30,592 nt of DNA from Chloroflexi bacterium UBA4736 (GTDB lineage: Bacteria; Chloroflexota; Dormibacteria; Dormibacterales; Dormibacteraceae). The stretch is from NCBI GenBank assembly GCA_002404015.1, contig DHIW01000078.1, positions 1 through 30,592 on the forward strand. Direction: 5' to 3'. The notes beneath the pieces are model-generated. The model ran no database searches. It saw only the letters and a list, made by a program, of their open reading frames with translations, and had not been told where the DNA came from. Below, in pieces: positions 15,576 to 23,742 of this stretch (position 1 is the stretch's first letter; each line of letters begins with the position of its first letter). The translations under genes were made by a program, and so were the position numbers.

Positions 15576-16972
15576 GCTGCCTTGACGGCCGCCACCAGCT
15601 TGGTGAGGGAGTCCTTGGCGTCGCCGAACAGCATGATCGTCTTGGGGTCGTACAGCAGCTCGTTGTCGATGCCCGCGAAGCCGGGTCGCATGGAGCGCTT
15701 GAGGAAGACGATGTTCTTGGCCTCGTCCACGTTCAGGATCGGCATCCCGTAGATCGGGCTGCCTGGCGTGTTGCGGGCGGCCGGGTTGACCACGTCGTTG
15801 GCGCCCACCACCAGGGCCACGTCGGCCTGCTTGAACTCGTCGTTGATCTCGTCCATCTCCTTCAGCTGCTCGTAGGGCACGTTGGCCTCGGCCAGGAGCA
15901 CGTTCATGTGGCCCGGCATGCGGCCGGCCACCGGGTGGATCGCGTAGTCCACCTGCACCCCCTTCTTCTCGAGCTGGTCGGCCAGCTCGCGGGCCACGTG
16001 CTGGGCCTGCGCGACCGCCAGCCCGTAACCGGGGACGATGATCACCCGCCGCGAGTAGGCGAGCATCGTGCCGATGTCGTCGGCGCTGCCCGAGCGGACG
16101 GTCCTGCCCTCGGCCCCCGCGGCCGCCTCGGGCCCGGCCACGGGCGAGCCGACGGCGGCGAAGAGGACGTTGGCGATGGAGCGCCCCATGGCGTCGCTCA
16201 TCATCTTGGTCAGCAGCGTGCCCGAGGCGCCCACGAGCGTGCCGGCCACGATCAGGGCGAAGTTGTGGAGGACGAAGCCCGAGGCCGCCACGGCGAGGCC
16301 GGTGAATGCGTTGAGCAGGGAGATGACGACCGGCATGTCGGCGCCCCCGATGGGCAGCACGAAGGCCACGCCCAGCAGCAGCGAGAGCACCAGGAGCGCC
16401 ACGAACCAGGCCGGCACGTTGCCGAAGCCGAGCAGGTACACGCCGGAGCCCAGGATCGCGAGCACGATCAGGCCGTTCACGACCTGCTGGCCGGGGTACG
16501 TCAGAGGCCGGCCGGTCATCAGCTCCTGGAGCTTGGCGAAGGCGACGCAGGAACCGGCGAACGAGATCCCGCCGACGACGATCGAGAAAGCGCTCGGGAA
16601 CATGTCCGCGAACGCCGGGTGGAGCGGAAAGTGGAGCAGCTCGTACACCGCGACCAGCGCCGCGGCGCCGCCGCCCACGCCGTTGAACAGGGCGACCATC
16701 TGCGGCATCGCCGTCATCTGGACCCGGCGGGCGCCCACGGTGCCGACCACCGCCCCGATGGCCACCCCGATCACCGAGATGGCGATCCCGGCGCCGGTGA
16801 ACCCGCCCGCCAGCGCCCGATCGACCACCGTCGCGCCGAGCGCGATGACCATGCCCAGCGCGGCCGTCCAGTTGCCGCGGCGGGCGCTCTTCGGCGAGCT
16901 GAGCTGGCGCAGGCCCAGGATGAACAGGGCCGCGGCCACCAGGTACAGGACCTGGAGGAGGAGCGTGTTCAC
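15572..16972 (-). CDS. pntB: NAD(P) transhydrogenase beta subunit
   Basis: This 466-residue PntB is full length. The N-terminal half is membrane-embedded (helices with ALFNGVGGGAAALVA and a VGGISFAGSCVAFAKLQ segment). The C-terminal NADP(H)-binding domain has VPGYGLAVAQAQH, HPVAGRMPGHMNVLLAEA, VVGANDVVNPAA and the GMPILNVDEAKN segment. It couples hydride transfer between NADH and NADP+ to proton flow across the cytoplasmic membrane. The gene follows pntAB with a four-base overlap. It is the last gene of the operon and its TAG shares CTAG with the convergent TPR-like gene. Confidence 0.96.
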   Translation of the reverse strand: MNTLLLQVLYLVAAALFILGLRQLSSPKSARRGNWTAALGMVIALGATVVDRALAGGFTGAGIAISVIGVAIGAVVGTVGARRVQMTAMPQMVALFNGVGGGAAALVAVYELLHFPLHPAFADMFPSAFSIVVGGISFAGSCVAFAKLQELMTGRPLTYPGQQVVNGLIVLAILGSGVYLLGFGNVPAWFVALLVLSLLLGVAFVLPIGGADMPVVISLLNAFTGLAVAASGFVLHNFALIVAGTLVGASGTLLTKMMSDAMGRSIANVLFAAVGSPVAGPEAAAGAEGRTVRSGSADDIGTMLAYSRRVIIVPGYGLAVAQAQHVARELADQLEKKGVQVDYAIHPVAGRMPGHMNVLLAEANVPYEQLKEMDEINDEFKQADVALVVGANDVVNPAARNTPGSPIYGMPILNVDEAKNIVFLKRSMRPGFAGIDNELLYDPKTIMLFGDAKDSLTKLVAAVKAA

Positions 16973-17280
16973 TTGCTCGGCTCAGTCGGAGCCGGCCGCT
17001 GGCGGCCCTTGAACATCTCGAGCATGCGGTCCGTCACCACGAACCCGCCCACCACGTTGGTGGTCGCCAGCACGACCGCCAGGAAGCCGAGGGCGATCTC
17101 GAGGGGGCTCGAGGCGTGGGCCGCGATCACGAGGGCGCCCACCAGGATGATCCCGTGGATCGCGTTGGTGCCCGACATGAGCGGCGTGTGCAGGATCGTG
17201 GGCACCTTCGAGATGACCTCGATGCCGACGAACATGGCCAGCACGAAATAGGTGATCAGGGTCAGCAGCTCGGTGTTCAC
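16969..17280 (-). CDS. pntAB: NAD(P) transhydrogenase alpha subunit, membrane part
   Basis: This 103-residue protein with about three to four hydrophobic helices (TYFVLAMFVGIEVI, MSGTNAIHGIILVGALVIA, IALGFLAVVLATTNVVGGF) matches the C-terminal membrane domain of E. coli PntA. Here it is a separate gene, as in Rhodospirillum-type three-gene transhydrogenases. It contributes part of the proton channel. It overlaps both neighbours by four bases (ATGA-type), so the three genes are translationally coupled. Confidence 0.93.
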   Translation of the reverse strand: MNTELLTLITYFVLAMFVGIEVISKVPTILHTPLMSGTNAIHGIILVGALVIAAHASSPLEIALGFLAVVLATTNVVGGFVVTDRMLEMFKGRQRPAPTEPSK

Positions 17281-18410
17281 GCCTTCGCCCCGACCGCCTC
17301 CCGCGCGCGCTCGCTCACGATCTCGCCGCCGTGCGTCACGCAGGCGCCCTTCGTGATCTCGTCCTCGAAATCGAGCTCGATCTTGCCGTCCTTGACGAGG
17401 TGCAGGAGCAGGTTGACCAGGTTCCGCGAGTAGAGCTGGCTGGCGTGGTAGGCCACAGTGCTGGGCACGTTGCGCGTGCCGTCGATCCAGACCCCGCCGA
17501 CCTCGATCACCTCGCCCGGCTTCGTGAGCTCGCAGTTGCCGCCGGTCTCGGCGGCCAGGTCCACGATCACAGAGCCGGCCCGCATCCGCTTGACCATGTC
17601 GGCGGTCACCAGGACGGGCGCCTTGCGGCCGGGGACGGCGGCGGTCGTGATGACGACGTCGGCGGCCCCGACCCGCTCGGCGAGCAGCTCCCGCTGCTTC
17701 TTGAGGAACTCTTCGGACTGCGCGCTGGCGTAGCCGCCCTGGCCCTCCTGGGCCTCCAGCGGCAGCTCCACGAACTTGGCGCCCAGCGACTGGACCTCCT
17801 CCTTCACAGCCGGGCGGACGTCGTAGGCCTCGACGATGGCGCCCAGCCGGCGAGCGGTGGCGATGGCCTGCAGGCCGGCCACGCCGGCGCCCAGGACGAG
17901 GACCCGCGCGGGGGCGATCGTCCCGGCCGCGGTCATCAGCATCGGGAAGAACTTGCCCAGCCGGCTCGCCGCCATCAGGACCGCCTTGTAGCCCGCCAGC
18001 GAGGCCTGCGAGGAGAGCGCGTCCATGCTCTGGGCGCGGCTGATGCGGGGAACCAGGTCGACCGAGAAGGCCGTCACGCCCTGCTTGGCGAGCGCCTTGA
18101 TGGAATCGCCGTTGAAGGCCGGCTGCAGGAAGCTCAGCAGAATAGTGCCCTTCTTGAGCAGTTGGACCTCGGGGGGCGTGGGCGGCTGCACCTTGAAGAC
18201 CACGTCGGCCGCGGCCAGCAGCTTCTTCTGGTCGGCGACCAGCCCCACACCGGCGGCGCGATAGTCGGTGTCCGGGAAGCCGGCCGCGGTTCCCGCCCCG
18301 GCCTCGACGGCCACCTCCAGCCCGGCCCCGGTCAGCTTGGGAACCACGTCGGGGACGACGGCGACGCGGCGCTCACCGGCGAGGGACTCCTTGGGCACCG
18401 CGACTTTCAC
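17277..18410 (-). CDS. pntAA: NAD(P) transhydrogenase alpha subunit, NAD-binding part
   Basis: This 377-residue soluble NAD(H)-binding domain I of transhydrogenase is related to alanine dehydrogenase. Visible are the N-terminus KVAVPKESLAGERRVAVVP, the SMDALSSQASLAGYKA signature, the Rossmann loop VLGAGVAGLQAIATARRLGA, DVRPAVKEEVQSLGA and TKPGEVIEVGG. The preferred start is GTG 18410, where family homology begins. A longer frame to 18509 adds a low-complexity leader without support. TAACAT on the minus strand ends about 8 bases before this GTG, again consistent with a leaderless transcript. It heads the pntAA-pntAB-pntB operon. Confidence 0.94.
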   Translation of the reverse strand: MKVAVPKESLAGERRVAVVPDVVPKLTGAGLEVAVEAGAGTAAGFPDTDYRAAGVGLVADQKKLLAAADVVFKVQPPTPPEVQLLKKGTILLSFLQPAFNGDSIKALAKQGVTAFSVDLVPRISRAQSMDALSSQASLAGYKAVLMAASRLGKFFPMLMTAAGTIAPARVLVLGAGVAGLQAIATARRLGAIVEAYDVRPAVKEEVQSLGAKFVELPLEAQEGQGGYASAQSEEFLKKQRELLAERVGAADVVITTAAVPGRKAPVLVTADMVKRMRAGSVIVDLAAETGGNCELTKPGEVIEVGGVWIDGTRNVPSTVAYHASQLYSRNLVNLLLHLVKDGKIELDFEDEITKGACVTHGGEIVSERAREAVGAKA

Positions 18411-18505
18411 GTGACCAAATGTTAACGACCGCCCGACTTCCCCCAGCCGCCCGGACGGGGCCTGCCGATCGGATGCACCGGCGGATGGCGGCGGAGCCGC
18501 CGGGG

Positions 18506-19123
18506 TCACGCCTCGGTGACCCGGGTCTTGCGCTTCGAGCCGCCCGTCAGGAGCGATGTCGCGAAGAGCAGCACGCCGAGCGCGATCAGGTCGATCCGCC
18601 CGGTCGGGGTGGCCAGGGCCGAGCGCATCATCCCGACCAGCGGGATATCGAAAGCGACCCTCGCGAAGCGCCCGCTGATGGGCAGGCGCCAGCTGTCCTG
18701 GACGGCGTTGGCGTCCCCCTTGGTCACGAAGGCCGGACCCGCGACGTCGGCGACGACCCCGGCCACCCGAAGGGTGACCAGGTAGGAGCGGCCGGGCGGC
18801 TGGAAGGTGATCACGTCGGCGGGGGCGATGTCGGCCGCCGGGACGCTCGTGGTGACGACGATCGAGCCCACCGGCAGGGCCAGGGCCATGCTGCCGGTGA
18901 GCACGTTGTAGCTGTCGTAGCCGAGCGGCGACAGCACGCCCAGCAGCACGGTGAGAAGGGCGAAAGCGGCGCCCACGACGCCGGCGGCGACGATCACCTG
19001 GTTGGCCGTTCGCATCGCCAGGCTGCCGAGACCGGCGCGTGACAGGCGGAGGACGGCCATCACGGGCAGCATGGTGGCGGGCGCGTTCAGCGGCCTGTGA
19101 TGCTGCGCGCCGATCGCCGTCAT
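18506..19123 (-). CDS. SipW-type (S26B) signal peptidase homologue with catalytic His replaced by Leu
   Basis: This protein of about 205 residues has a hydrophobic segment at about 42-66, the nucleophile motif TGSM (Ser78), a beta core with DVITFQPPG, and TKGDANAVQD (Asp137). It ends with a second hydrophobic helix and a basic tail. This is the Ser-His-Asp S26B family (SipW, archaeal and ER signal peptidases). In active members the segment before KGDAN reads VTHR; here it is VTLR (Leu118, codon CTT), so the catalytic His is missing. A single A-to-T change from CAT would explain it. The protein may be inactive, use another residue, or reflect a sequence error. The true start is uncertain; ATG 19123 is the farthest upstream and leaves only 40 bases to divergent korA. 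Confidence 0.75.
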   Translation of the reverse strand: MTAIGAQHHRPLNAPATMLPVMAVLRLSRAGLGSLAMRTANQVIVAAGVVGAAFALLTVLLGVLSPLGYDSYNVLTGSMALALPVGSIVVTTSVPAADIAPADVITFQPPGRSYLVTLRVAGVVADVAGPAFVTKGDANAVQDSWRLPISGRFARVAFDIPLVGMMRSALATPTGRIDLIALGVLLFATSLLTGGSKRKTRVTEA

Positions 19124-19153
19124 TGCGGCGTCAAGTACGTGGGGAAGTCGGAC

Positions 19154-19158
19154 GGAGG
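19154..19158 (+). promoter_or_regulatory. Shine-Dalgarno sequence selecting the korA TTG start
   Basis: GGAGG lies five bases upstream of TTG 19164. It supports this weak start codon over later in-frame ATGs. Confidence 0.7.
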
Positions 19159-19163
19159 TACGA

Positions 19164-20987
19164 TTGAGTACCCTTCACCAGCCTGTGAACCCCATCGTCA
19201 ACGACCTCACCTTCCAGGCTGCCACCGTCAACGGATCAGGCAGCCAATCGGCGAACCTCGTCCTCACGCGGGCGATCTTCTCCATGGGCATCCCGGTCGC
19301 CCCCAAGAACGTCTTTCCCTCCAACATCGAGGGCCTGCCGACCTGGTACCAGCTCCGCATCTCACCTGAGGGCTACCAGGCCCGCAAGGGCGACCCCGAC
19401 ATCCTGGTCGCGCTCAACCCGGCGACCTGGGCCGAGGACCTGCGGACGATGCACGCCGGCGGCGCCGTCATCCACGAGGAGGCCTACGCCACGGCAGATG
19501 TCCGCGGCGACGTGACCTATCTGCCGGTGCCGTTCTCCAAGCTGGCCAAAACCCGGATCGAGAGCGACACCCTGCGCAAGCAGCTCACCAACATGCTCTA
19601 CGTCGGCGTGGTGGCCGGCCTGCTCGAGATCCCGTTCAGCGCCATCGAGCAGGGCATCCAGCGCACCTTCCAGTCGAAGCCCAAGGCCTGGGCCGTGAAC
19701 GTGGAGGCGGCCCGGGTCGGCCTGGAGTACTACCAGGAGCACCTGGCGGATCGGAAGACCCACCACCGGCTGGCGCCGATGGCCGGTCTGACTGACGGCC
19801 TCGTCCTGATCGAGGGCAACCAGGCCGCAGCCCTGGGCTGCCTGATGGGCGGGTGCACGGTGGCCGCCTGGTACCCGATCACCCCCTCCTCCAGCCTCTG
19901 CGAGAACCTGGTCACGTACGCCGAGCGGTTCCGGACCGACGCGAAGACCGGCGAGAAGCGGATCGCGGTCGTGCAGGCGGAGGACGAGCTGGGCGCGCTG
20001 GGCATGGCGATCGGCGCCGGCTGGGCAGGGGCCCGGTCGATGACCTCCACGTCCGGCCCGGGGATCTCGCTGATGGCCGAGTTCACCGGCCTCGCCTACT
20101 ACGCCGAGATCCCGGTCGTGATCTTCGACATCCAGCGCGTCGGGCCCTCAACCGGCCTTCCCACGCGGACCGCCCAGGCCGACCTCGCCTTCGCCTACAC
20201 CCTCTCCCACGGCGACACCAAGCACCCGGTCCTGCTCCCGGCGACCGTGCAGGAGGCCTACGAGATGGCGCAGGCCGCGTTCGATCTCGCCGACCGCTTC
20301 CAAACGCCAGTCTTCGTCCTCTCGGACCTGGACCTGGGCATGAACCTCTGGATGACGCCCGAGTTCAAGTACCCGGAGCGCCCCTTCGACCGCGGCAAGG
20401 TGCTCACGGCCGCCGACCTCGAGAAGCTCAACGGCGAGTGGGGCCGATACCGCGACGTCGACGGCGACGGCGTCCCCTACCGCACGCTGCCCGACACCGA
20501 CCACCCCCGGGCCGGCTTCTTCACCCGCGGCTCGGGCCACGACGAGAACGCCCGCTACTCGGAGGGGGCCGAGGTCTACTCCCGCAACATGGACCGGCTG
20601 GCTCACAAGTTCGAGACGATCCGGCAGGCGGTCCCCGGGCCGCTGCTCGACGAGAGCGGGGCGGCGGTCGGGCTGATCGCCTACGGCACCACCGAGCACG
20701 CTGTCCGCGAGGCCCGCGATCTCCTGGCGGCGGCCGGCCTGGCCGTCGACTACCTGCGGATCCGGGCCCTGCCCGTGTCGCCCGAGGTCGCCGCCTTCGT
20801 GTCCCGACACGAGCGGGTGTACCTGGTGGAGCAGAACCGCGACGGCCAGATGTACGACCTGGTCCGGCTGGCGCTGCCCCCCGACCTGGTCGGCCGCGTG
20901 CGCTCGATCCGGCACTACGACGGCCAACCGATCCCGGCCGAGGCGATCACCCGGCCACTTCTGGAACTGGAGGCGGTACCCGCTTAG
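19164..20987 (+). CDS. korA: 2-oxoacid:ferredoxin oxidoreductase, fused gamma-alpha subunit (2-oxoglutarate type)
   Basis: This 607-residue KorA-type subunit starts at TTG. The N-terminal gamma domain (about 20-190) carries GSGSQSANLVLTRA and EGLPTWYQLRISPEGY. The alpha domain follows, with the hallmark WYPITPSSSLCENL, then QAEDELGALGMAIGAGWAG, TSTSGPGISLMAEF and IFDIQRVGPSTGLPTRT. A C-terminal domain with GTTEHAVREA ends the protein. With KorB it oxidatively decarboxylates a 2-oxoacid, probably 2-oxoglutarate, to the acyl-CoA while reducing ferredoxin, with TPP as cofactor. The korB ATG follows immediately after the stop. No KorC/KorD-type ferredoxin subunit lies nearby, consistent with the two-subunit form. 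The redox context includes the transhydrogenase genes just to the left. Confidence 0.95.
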   Translation: MSTLHQPVNPIVNDLTFQAATVNGSGSQSANLVLTRAIFSMGIPVAPKNVFPSNIEGLPTWYQLRISPEGYQARKGDPDILVALNPATWAEDLRTMHAGGAVIHEEAYATADVRGDVTYLPVPFSKLAKTRIESDTLRKQLTNMLYVGVVAGLLEIPFSAIEQGIQRTFQSKPKAWAVNVEAARVGLEYYQEHLADRKTHHRLAPMAGLTDGLVLIEGNQAAALGCLMGGCTVAAWYPITPSSSLCENLVTYAERFRTDAKTGEKRIAVVQAEDELGALGMAIGAGWAGARSMTSTSGPGISLMAEFTGLAYYAEIPVVIFDIQRVGPSTGLPTRTAQADLAFAYTLSHGDTKHPVLLPATVQEAYEMAQAAFDLADRFQTPVFVLSDLDLGMNLWMTPEFKYPERPFDRGKVLTAADLEKLNGEWGRYRDVDGDGVPYRTLPDTDHPRAGFFTRGSGHDENARYSEGAEVYSRNMDRLAHKFETIRQAVPGPLLDESGAAVGLIAYGTTEHAVREARDLLAAAGLAVDYLRIRALPVSPEVAAFVSRHERVYLVEQNRDGQMYDLVRLALPPDLVGRVRSIRHYDGQPIPAEAITRPLLELEAVPA

Positions 20988-22010
20988 ATGGCAACGACCC
21001 TCAACCACGTCGGCCTCGCCCGCGACGCGTACAAGGGCGCCGCCACCACCCTCTGCGCCGGCTGCGGCCACAACTCGATCACCAACCACATGATCAAGGC
21101 GCTCTTCGAGCTGGGTGTCGAGCCCCACCGGCTGGCCAAGATGAGCGGCATCGGCTGCTCCTCCAAGACCCCGGCCTACTTCGTGGAGACGGCCCACGGC
21201 TTCAACGGCGTCCACGGTCGCATGCCCGCCCTGACGACGGGCGCCCACCTGGCCGACCGGCGGCTGGTGATGATGGGCGTCTCGGGCGACGGGGATACCG
21301 CGTCGATCGGGCTGGGCCAGTTCATGCACCTCGTGCGGCGCAACGTGGACTGCACCTACATCATCGAGGACAATGGCACCTACGGCCTCACGAAAGGCCA
21401 GTTCTCGGCGACCGCCGACGTCGGCTCGGTCCAGAAGCGGGGCGCGGTCAACACGTTCCAGCCCATCGATCCCTGCGCGGTCGCTCTCTCGATCGGCTGC
21501 TCGTTCGTGGCGCGCTCCTTCAGCGGCGACGGCAAGCAGCTGGTGCCCCTGATCAAGGCCGCCATCGCCCACCGCGGCACGGCTGTCCTGGACGTGGTCT
21601 CGCCCTGCGTGACTTTCAACGACCACGACGGCTCCACGAAGAGCTACAGCTGGGTCAAGGACCACGACCAGGAGATCCAGGACGTTTCGTTCATCCCCTA
21701 CTTCGAGGAGATCCTGGTCGACTACGAGCCCGGCCAGGTGCGCGACGTCGAGATGCACGACGGCTCCCACATGCTCCTGAAGAAGCTGGACCAGAGCCAC
21801 GACCCGACGAACCGGCTGGCCGCGATGAGGCTGATCGAGGAGAGCCGGGAGGCCGGCCAGCTGCTGACCGGCCTGCTCTACGTGGACGAGTCGGCCGTCG
21901 ACTTCGCCACCCGCGAGGGCATCCCCAAGGCGCCGCTGCGCGACCTCGGCGAAGCTGAGCTGCGGCCCTCCCGCGACGAGTTCGCGAAGATGATGGCGGA
22001 GCTGGCCTGA
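20988..22010 (+). CDS. korB: 2-oxoacid:ferredoxin oxidoreductase beta subunit
   Basis: This 340-residue beta subunit binds TPP and one [4Fe-4S] cluster. Predicted cluster cysteines are Cys23 and Cys26 (CAGCGHNS), Cys57 (GIGCSSK) and Cys207 (SPCVTFND), as in two-subunit archaeal-type enzymes. The TPP/Mg motif is GDGDTASIG (100-108) with EDNGTYGLTKGQ further on. The C-terminal tail carries the family segment with DPTNRLAAMRLIEE. It starts directly after the korA stop with no spacer, indicating coupled translation and a 1:1 complex. It is followed by a glycosylase gene whose likely CTG start overlaps the korB stop. Confidence 0.95.
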   Translation: MATTLNHVGLARDAYKGAATTLCAGCGHNSITNHMIKALFELGVEPHRLAKMSGIGCSSKTPAYFVETAHGFNGVHGRMPALTTGAHLADRRLVMMGVSGDGDTASIGLGQFMHLVRRNVDCTYIIEDNGTYGLTKGQFSATADVGSVQKRGAVNTFQPIDPCAVALSIGCSFVARSFSGDGKQLVPLIKAAIAHRGTAVLDVVSPCVTFNDHDGSTKSYSWVKDHDQEIQDVSFIPYFEEILVDYEPGQVRDVEMHDGSHMLLKKLDQSHDPTNRLAAMRLIEESREAGQLLTGLLYVDESAVDFATREGIPKAPLRDLGEAELRPSRDEFAKMMAELA

Positions 22011-22639
22011 CCGGGGCCGAGGCCAGGGATTTCCCGTCGGCTGCCGAGGCGATCGCGCGCCGGGATCCCGCCTTTCGACGCTTCGTGGACGTGATCGGCC
22101 CGCCCGCTCTGCGGCCGCCCATGGACGGCTATTTTCTGGCCATCGCTCGCAGCATCGCGTTCCAGCAGCTGGCCGGGCGGGCGGCGGCCGCCATCTTCGG
22201 CCGCTTCCTCGCCAATTTCCCGGACGGGATCACGCCCGAGGCTGTGGACGCGCTGCCCGAGGAGCGCTTCCGCGCCGCCGGCATGTCAGGCAACAAGACG
22301 GCCTGCCTGCGCGACCTGGCCGCCAAGGTGCTGGACGGCACCGTGCCGCTGGACGGCATTGAAGCCTACTCCGACGACGAGATCGTCGACCGGCTCACCC
22401 AGGTCCGCGGGATCGGGCGCTGGACCGCCGAGATGTTCCTGATCTTTCAGCTCCACCGGCCCGACGTCTGGCCGGTCGACGACTTCGCGGTTCGCAAGGG
22501 CTACGGCATCATCCACGGCCTCGCCGAGGCCCCCAAGCCGAAGGCGCTCCTCGCCCTGGGCGAGGCCTACCGGCCCTGGCGCACCGTCGCGGCCTGGTAC
22601 TGCTGGCGGGCCACCGACACGGTGCTGCCCGAGGCCTGA
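22007..22639 (+). CDS. AlkA-type DNA-3-methyladenine glycosylase, apparent CTG start
   Basis: This is a base-excision repair glycosylase of the HhH-GPD superfamily, removing alkylated bases from DNA. It shows ARSIAFQQLAGRAA, the helix-hairpin-helix LTQVRGIGRWTAEMFLIF, and the catalytic-Asp region VWPVDDFAVRKG, ending with YRPWRTVAAWYCWR. The GTG at 22085 would start inside the N-terminal helix and lacks a Shine-Dalgarno sequence. Family-like sequence (AEAIARRDPAFRRFVDVIG) extends upstream in the same open frame, which contains no ATG, GTG or TTG. The best start is CTG at 22007, five bases after GGAG and overlapping the korB stop as CTGA. That gives about 210 residues, normal for short AlkA proteins. 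The start is inferred; the function is secure. Confidence 0.85.
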   Translation: MTGAEARDFPSAAEAIARRDPAFRRFVDVIGPPALRPPMDGYFLAIARSIAFQQLAGRAAAAIFGRFLANFPDGITPEAVDALPEERFRAAGMSGNKTACLRDLAAKVLDGTVPLDGIEAYSDDEIVDRLTQVRGIGRWTAEMFLIFQLHRPDVWPVDDFAVRKGYGIIHGLAEAPKPKALLALGEAYRPWRTVAAWYCWRATDTVLPEA

Positions 22640-22655
22640 GGGAGGCCGAACCTCA

Positions 22656-22661
22656 TAGGCT
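22656..22661 (+). promoter_or_regulatory. Putative -10 box (TAGGCT) of the DUF3048 gene
   Basis: TAGGCT lies seven bases before ATG 22669 with no Shine-Dalgarno sequence between, which predicts a leaderless transcript beginning at or near the start codon. The same hexamer precedes allK. Confidence 0.4.
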
Positions 22662-22668
22662 GGTTGCA

Positions 22669-23643
22669 ATGTCAGCTCGCCGGGCGTTGCTCTGCGCCCT
22701 CGTAATCCTGGTCGCCGCCTGCGGCAACCAGAGCTCCGCCAAGCCGAGGGCGTCCGCGTCGCCACCGGCGCCCACGCCGACCCCCGGCCGGCCCGCGCCC
22801 GTGCTCGTGCAGGTGGAGAACGACCCCGCCGCGCGGCCCCCCTCCGGGCTGCAGAACGCGGACATCGTGTACGAGTACCTGACCGAGGGCGGCATCACGC
22901 GCTTCACGGCCGTATACAGGAACCCCTCGGGCCCTCAGAAGATCGGCCCCGTCCGGAGCGCCCGCCTGGTCGCCCTGCGACTGGTCAAGTCCTACCAGGG
23001 AGTCCTCATGTACTCGGGCGCCAGCGACCACGTGCTGGAGCAGATCTACGCCGCCAAGCCGCCCAACTTCGACGATCGCGCCGACGGCGGCAGATACTTC
23101 GCACGCGACTCCTCGCGCCCGGCTCCCCACAACCTGTACACGACCGGCGACCAGGCCAAGGCGGCCGTGGACAAGGCGGGAACCAGGGTGACGTACAACC
23201 TTCCCGCGCGCGGAGAGCCGGCCGGACAGGGCGACCCTGTCCAGAAGATCTCCTTCAACCAGACGTTCGCCCACCCGGTTTCGTACGCGTACTCGGCGGC
23301 CGACAAGAACTACACTTACGCCACCGACACCGGCCCCGAGGTGGATGCCGCCAACGCCAACCAGCTGCTCAAGATCAGCAACGTGGTCCTGGTCCAGGTG
23401 GCGCACCACGGCGCCGGCTACACCGAGGACGTGCGGGGCGAGGAGGGCCTCGACTTCGACCTCCAGGGCCAGGGCGCCGCCGACGTTTACACCCGGGGCA
23501 TGCACTTCACCGCCACCTGGGACCTCTCCCTGCCGGGCCAGCCGCTGCGGCTGCTGGGGGCGGACGGCCAGGACCTCACACTCCCCGAAGGGCTGACCTG
23601 GGTCGACCTGGTGGATCCGGGGCTCAAAGCCCAGACCGCCTGA
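22669..23643 (+). CDS. DUF3048 (YerB-family) lipoprotein
   Basis: This 324-residue protein has a lipoprotein signal peptide: a basic start, hydrophobic core and lipobox VAAC with Cys18, then a Pro/Ala/Ser linker to about residue 40. The DUF3048 domain follows, with QNADIVYEYLTEGGITRF, PVRSARLVAL, YSGASDHVL and a C-terminal part containing GADGQDLTLPEGLTWVDLV. Members are surface-anchored proteins of Firmicutes, Actinobacteria and Chloroflexi with no settled function. B. subtilis YerB is the named example. It is not obviously cotranscribed with neighbours: a TAGGCT box precedes it, and a 99-base gap with repeats separates it from the regulator gene that follows. Confidence 0.88.
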   Translation: MSARRALLCALVILVAACGNQSSAKPRASASPPAPTPTPGRPAPVLVQVENDPAARPPSGLQNADIVYEYLTEGGITRFTAVYRNPSGPQKIGPVRSARLVALRLVKSYQGVLMYSGASDHVLEQIYAAKPPNFDDRADGGRYFARDSSRPAPHNLYTTGDQAKAAVDKAGTRVTYNLPARGEPAGQGDPVQKISFNQTFAHPVSYAYSAADKNYTYATDTGPEVDAANANQLLKISNVVLVQVAHHGAGYTEDVRGEEGLDFDLQGQGAADVYTRGMHFTATWDLSLPGQPLRLLGADGQDLTLPEGLTWVDLVDPGLKAQTA

Positions 23644-23686
23644 GCCTCGCGGGAGTCCGCCTCGACGCGTGGCAATCGGCGTGCTC

Positions 23687-23734
23687 TACTGGCTTCTGCC
23701 AGGGAAGTAGCGCCTTTTACTCGCTTCTGCTAGG
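23687..23734. repeat. Two 17-bp direct repeats, candidate operator of the molybdate operon
   Basis: TACTGGCTTCTGCCAGG (23687-23703) and TACTCGCTTCTGCTAGG (23718-23734) match at 15 of 17 positions and are offset by 31 bases, about three helical turns. They occupy the gap just before the HTH-TOBE regulator gene. The second copy overlaps a candidate -10 box TAGGTT (23731-23736), six bases before the GTG start. This placement suits autorepression of the regulator-modABC operon, possibly molybdate-dependent. Confidence 0.6.
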
Positions 23735-23742
23735 TTGACCTC

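Noticed and set aside
15545..17251. 568-codon open frame on the plus strand
   Set aside because: It is an antisense shadow of pntB and pntAB, with low-complexity His/Arg/Gly-rich translation caused by high GC; the minus-strand proteins are clear homologues.
23644..23742. Moco riboswitch before modABC
   Set aside because: The gap is only 99 bases and is dominated by two short direct repeats; it lacks the size and conserved core of that riboswitch.
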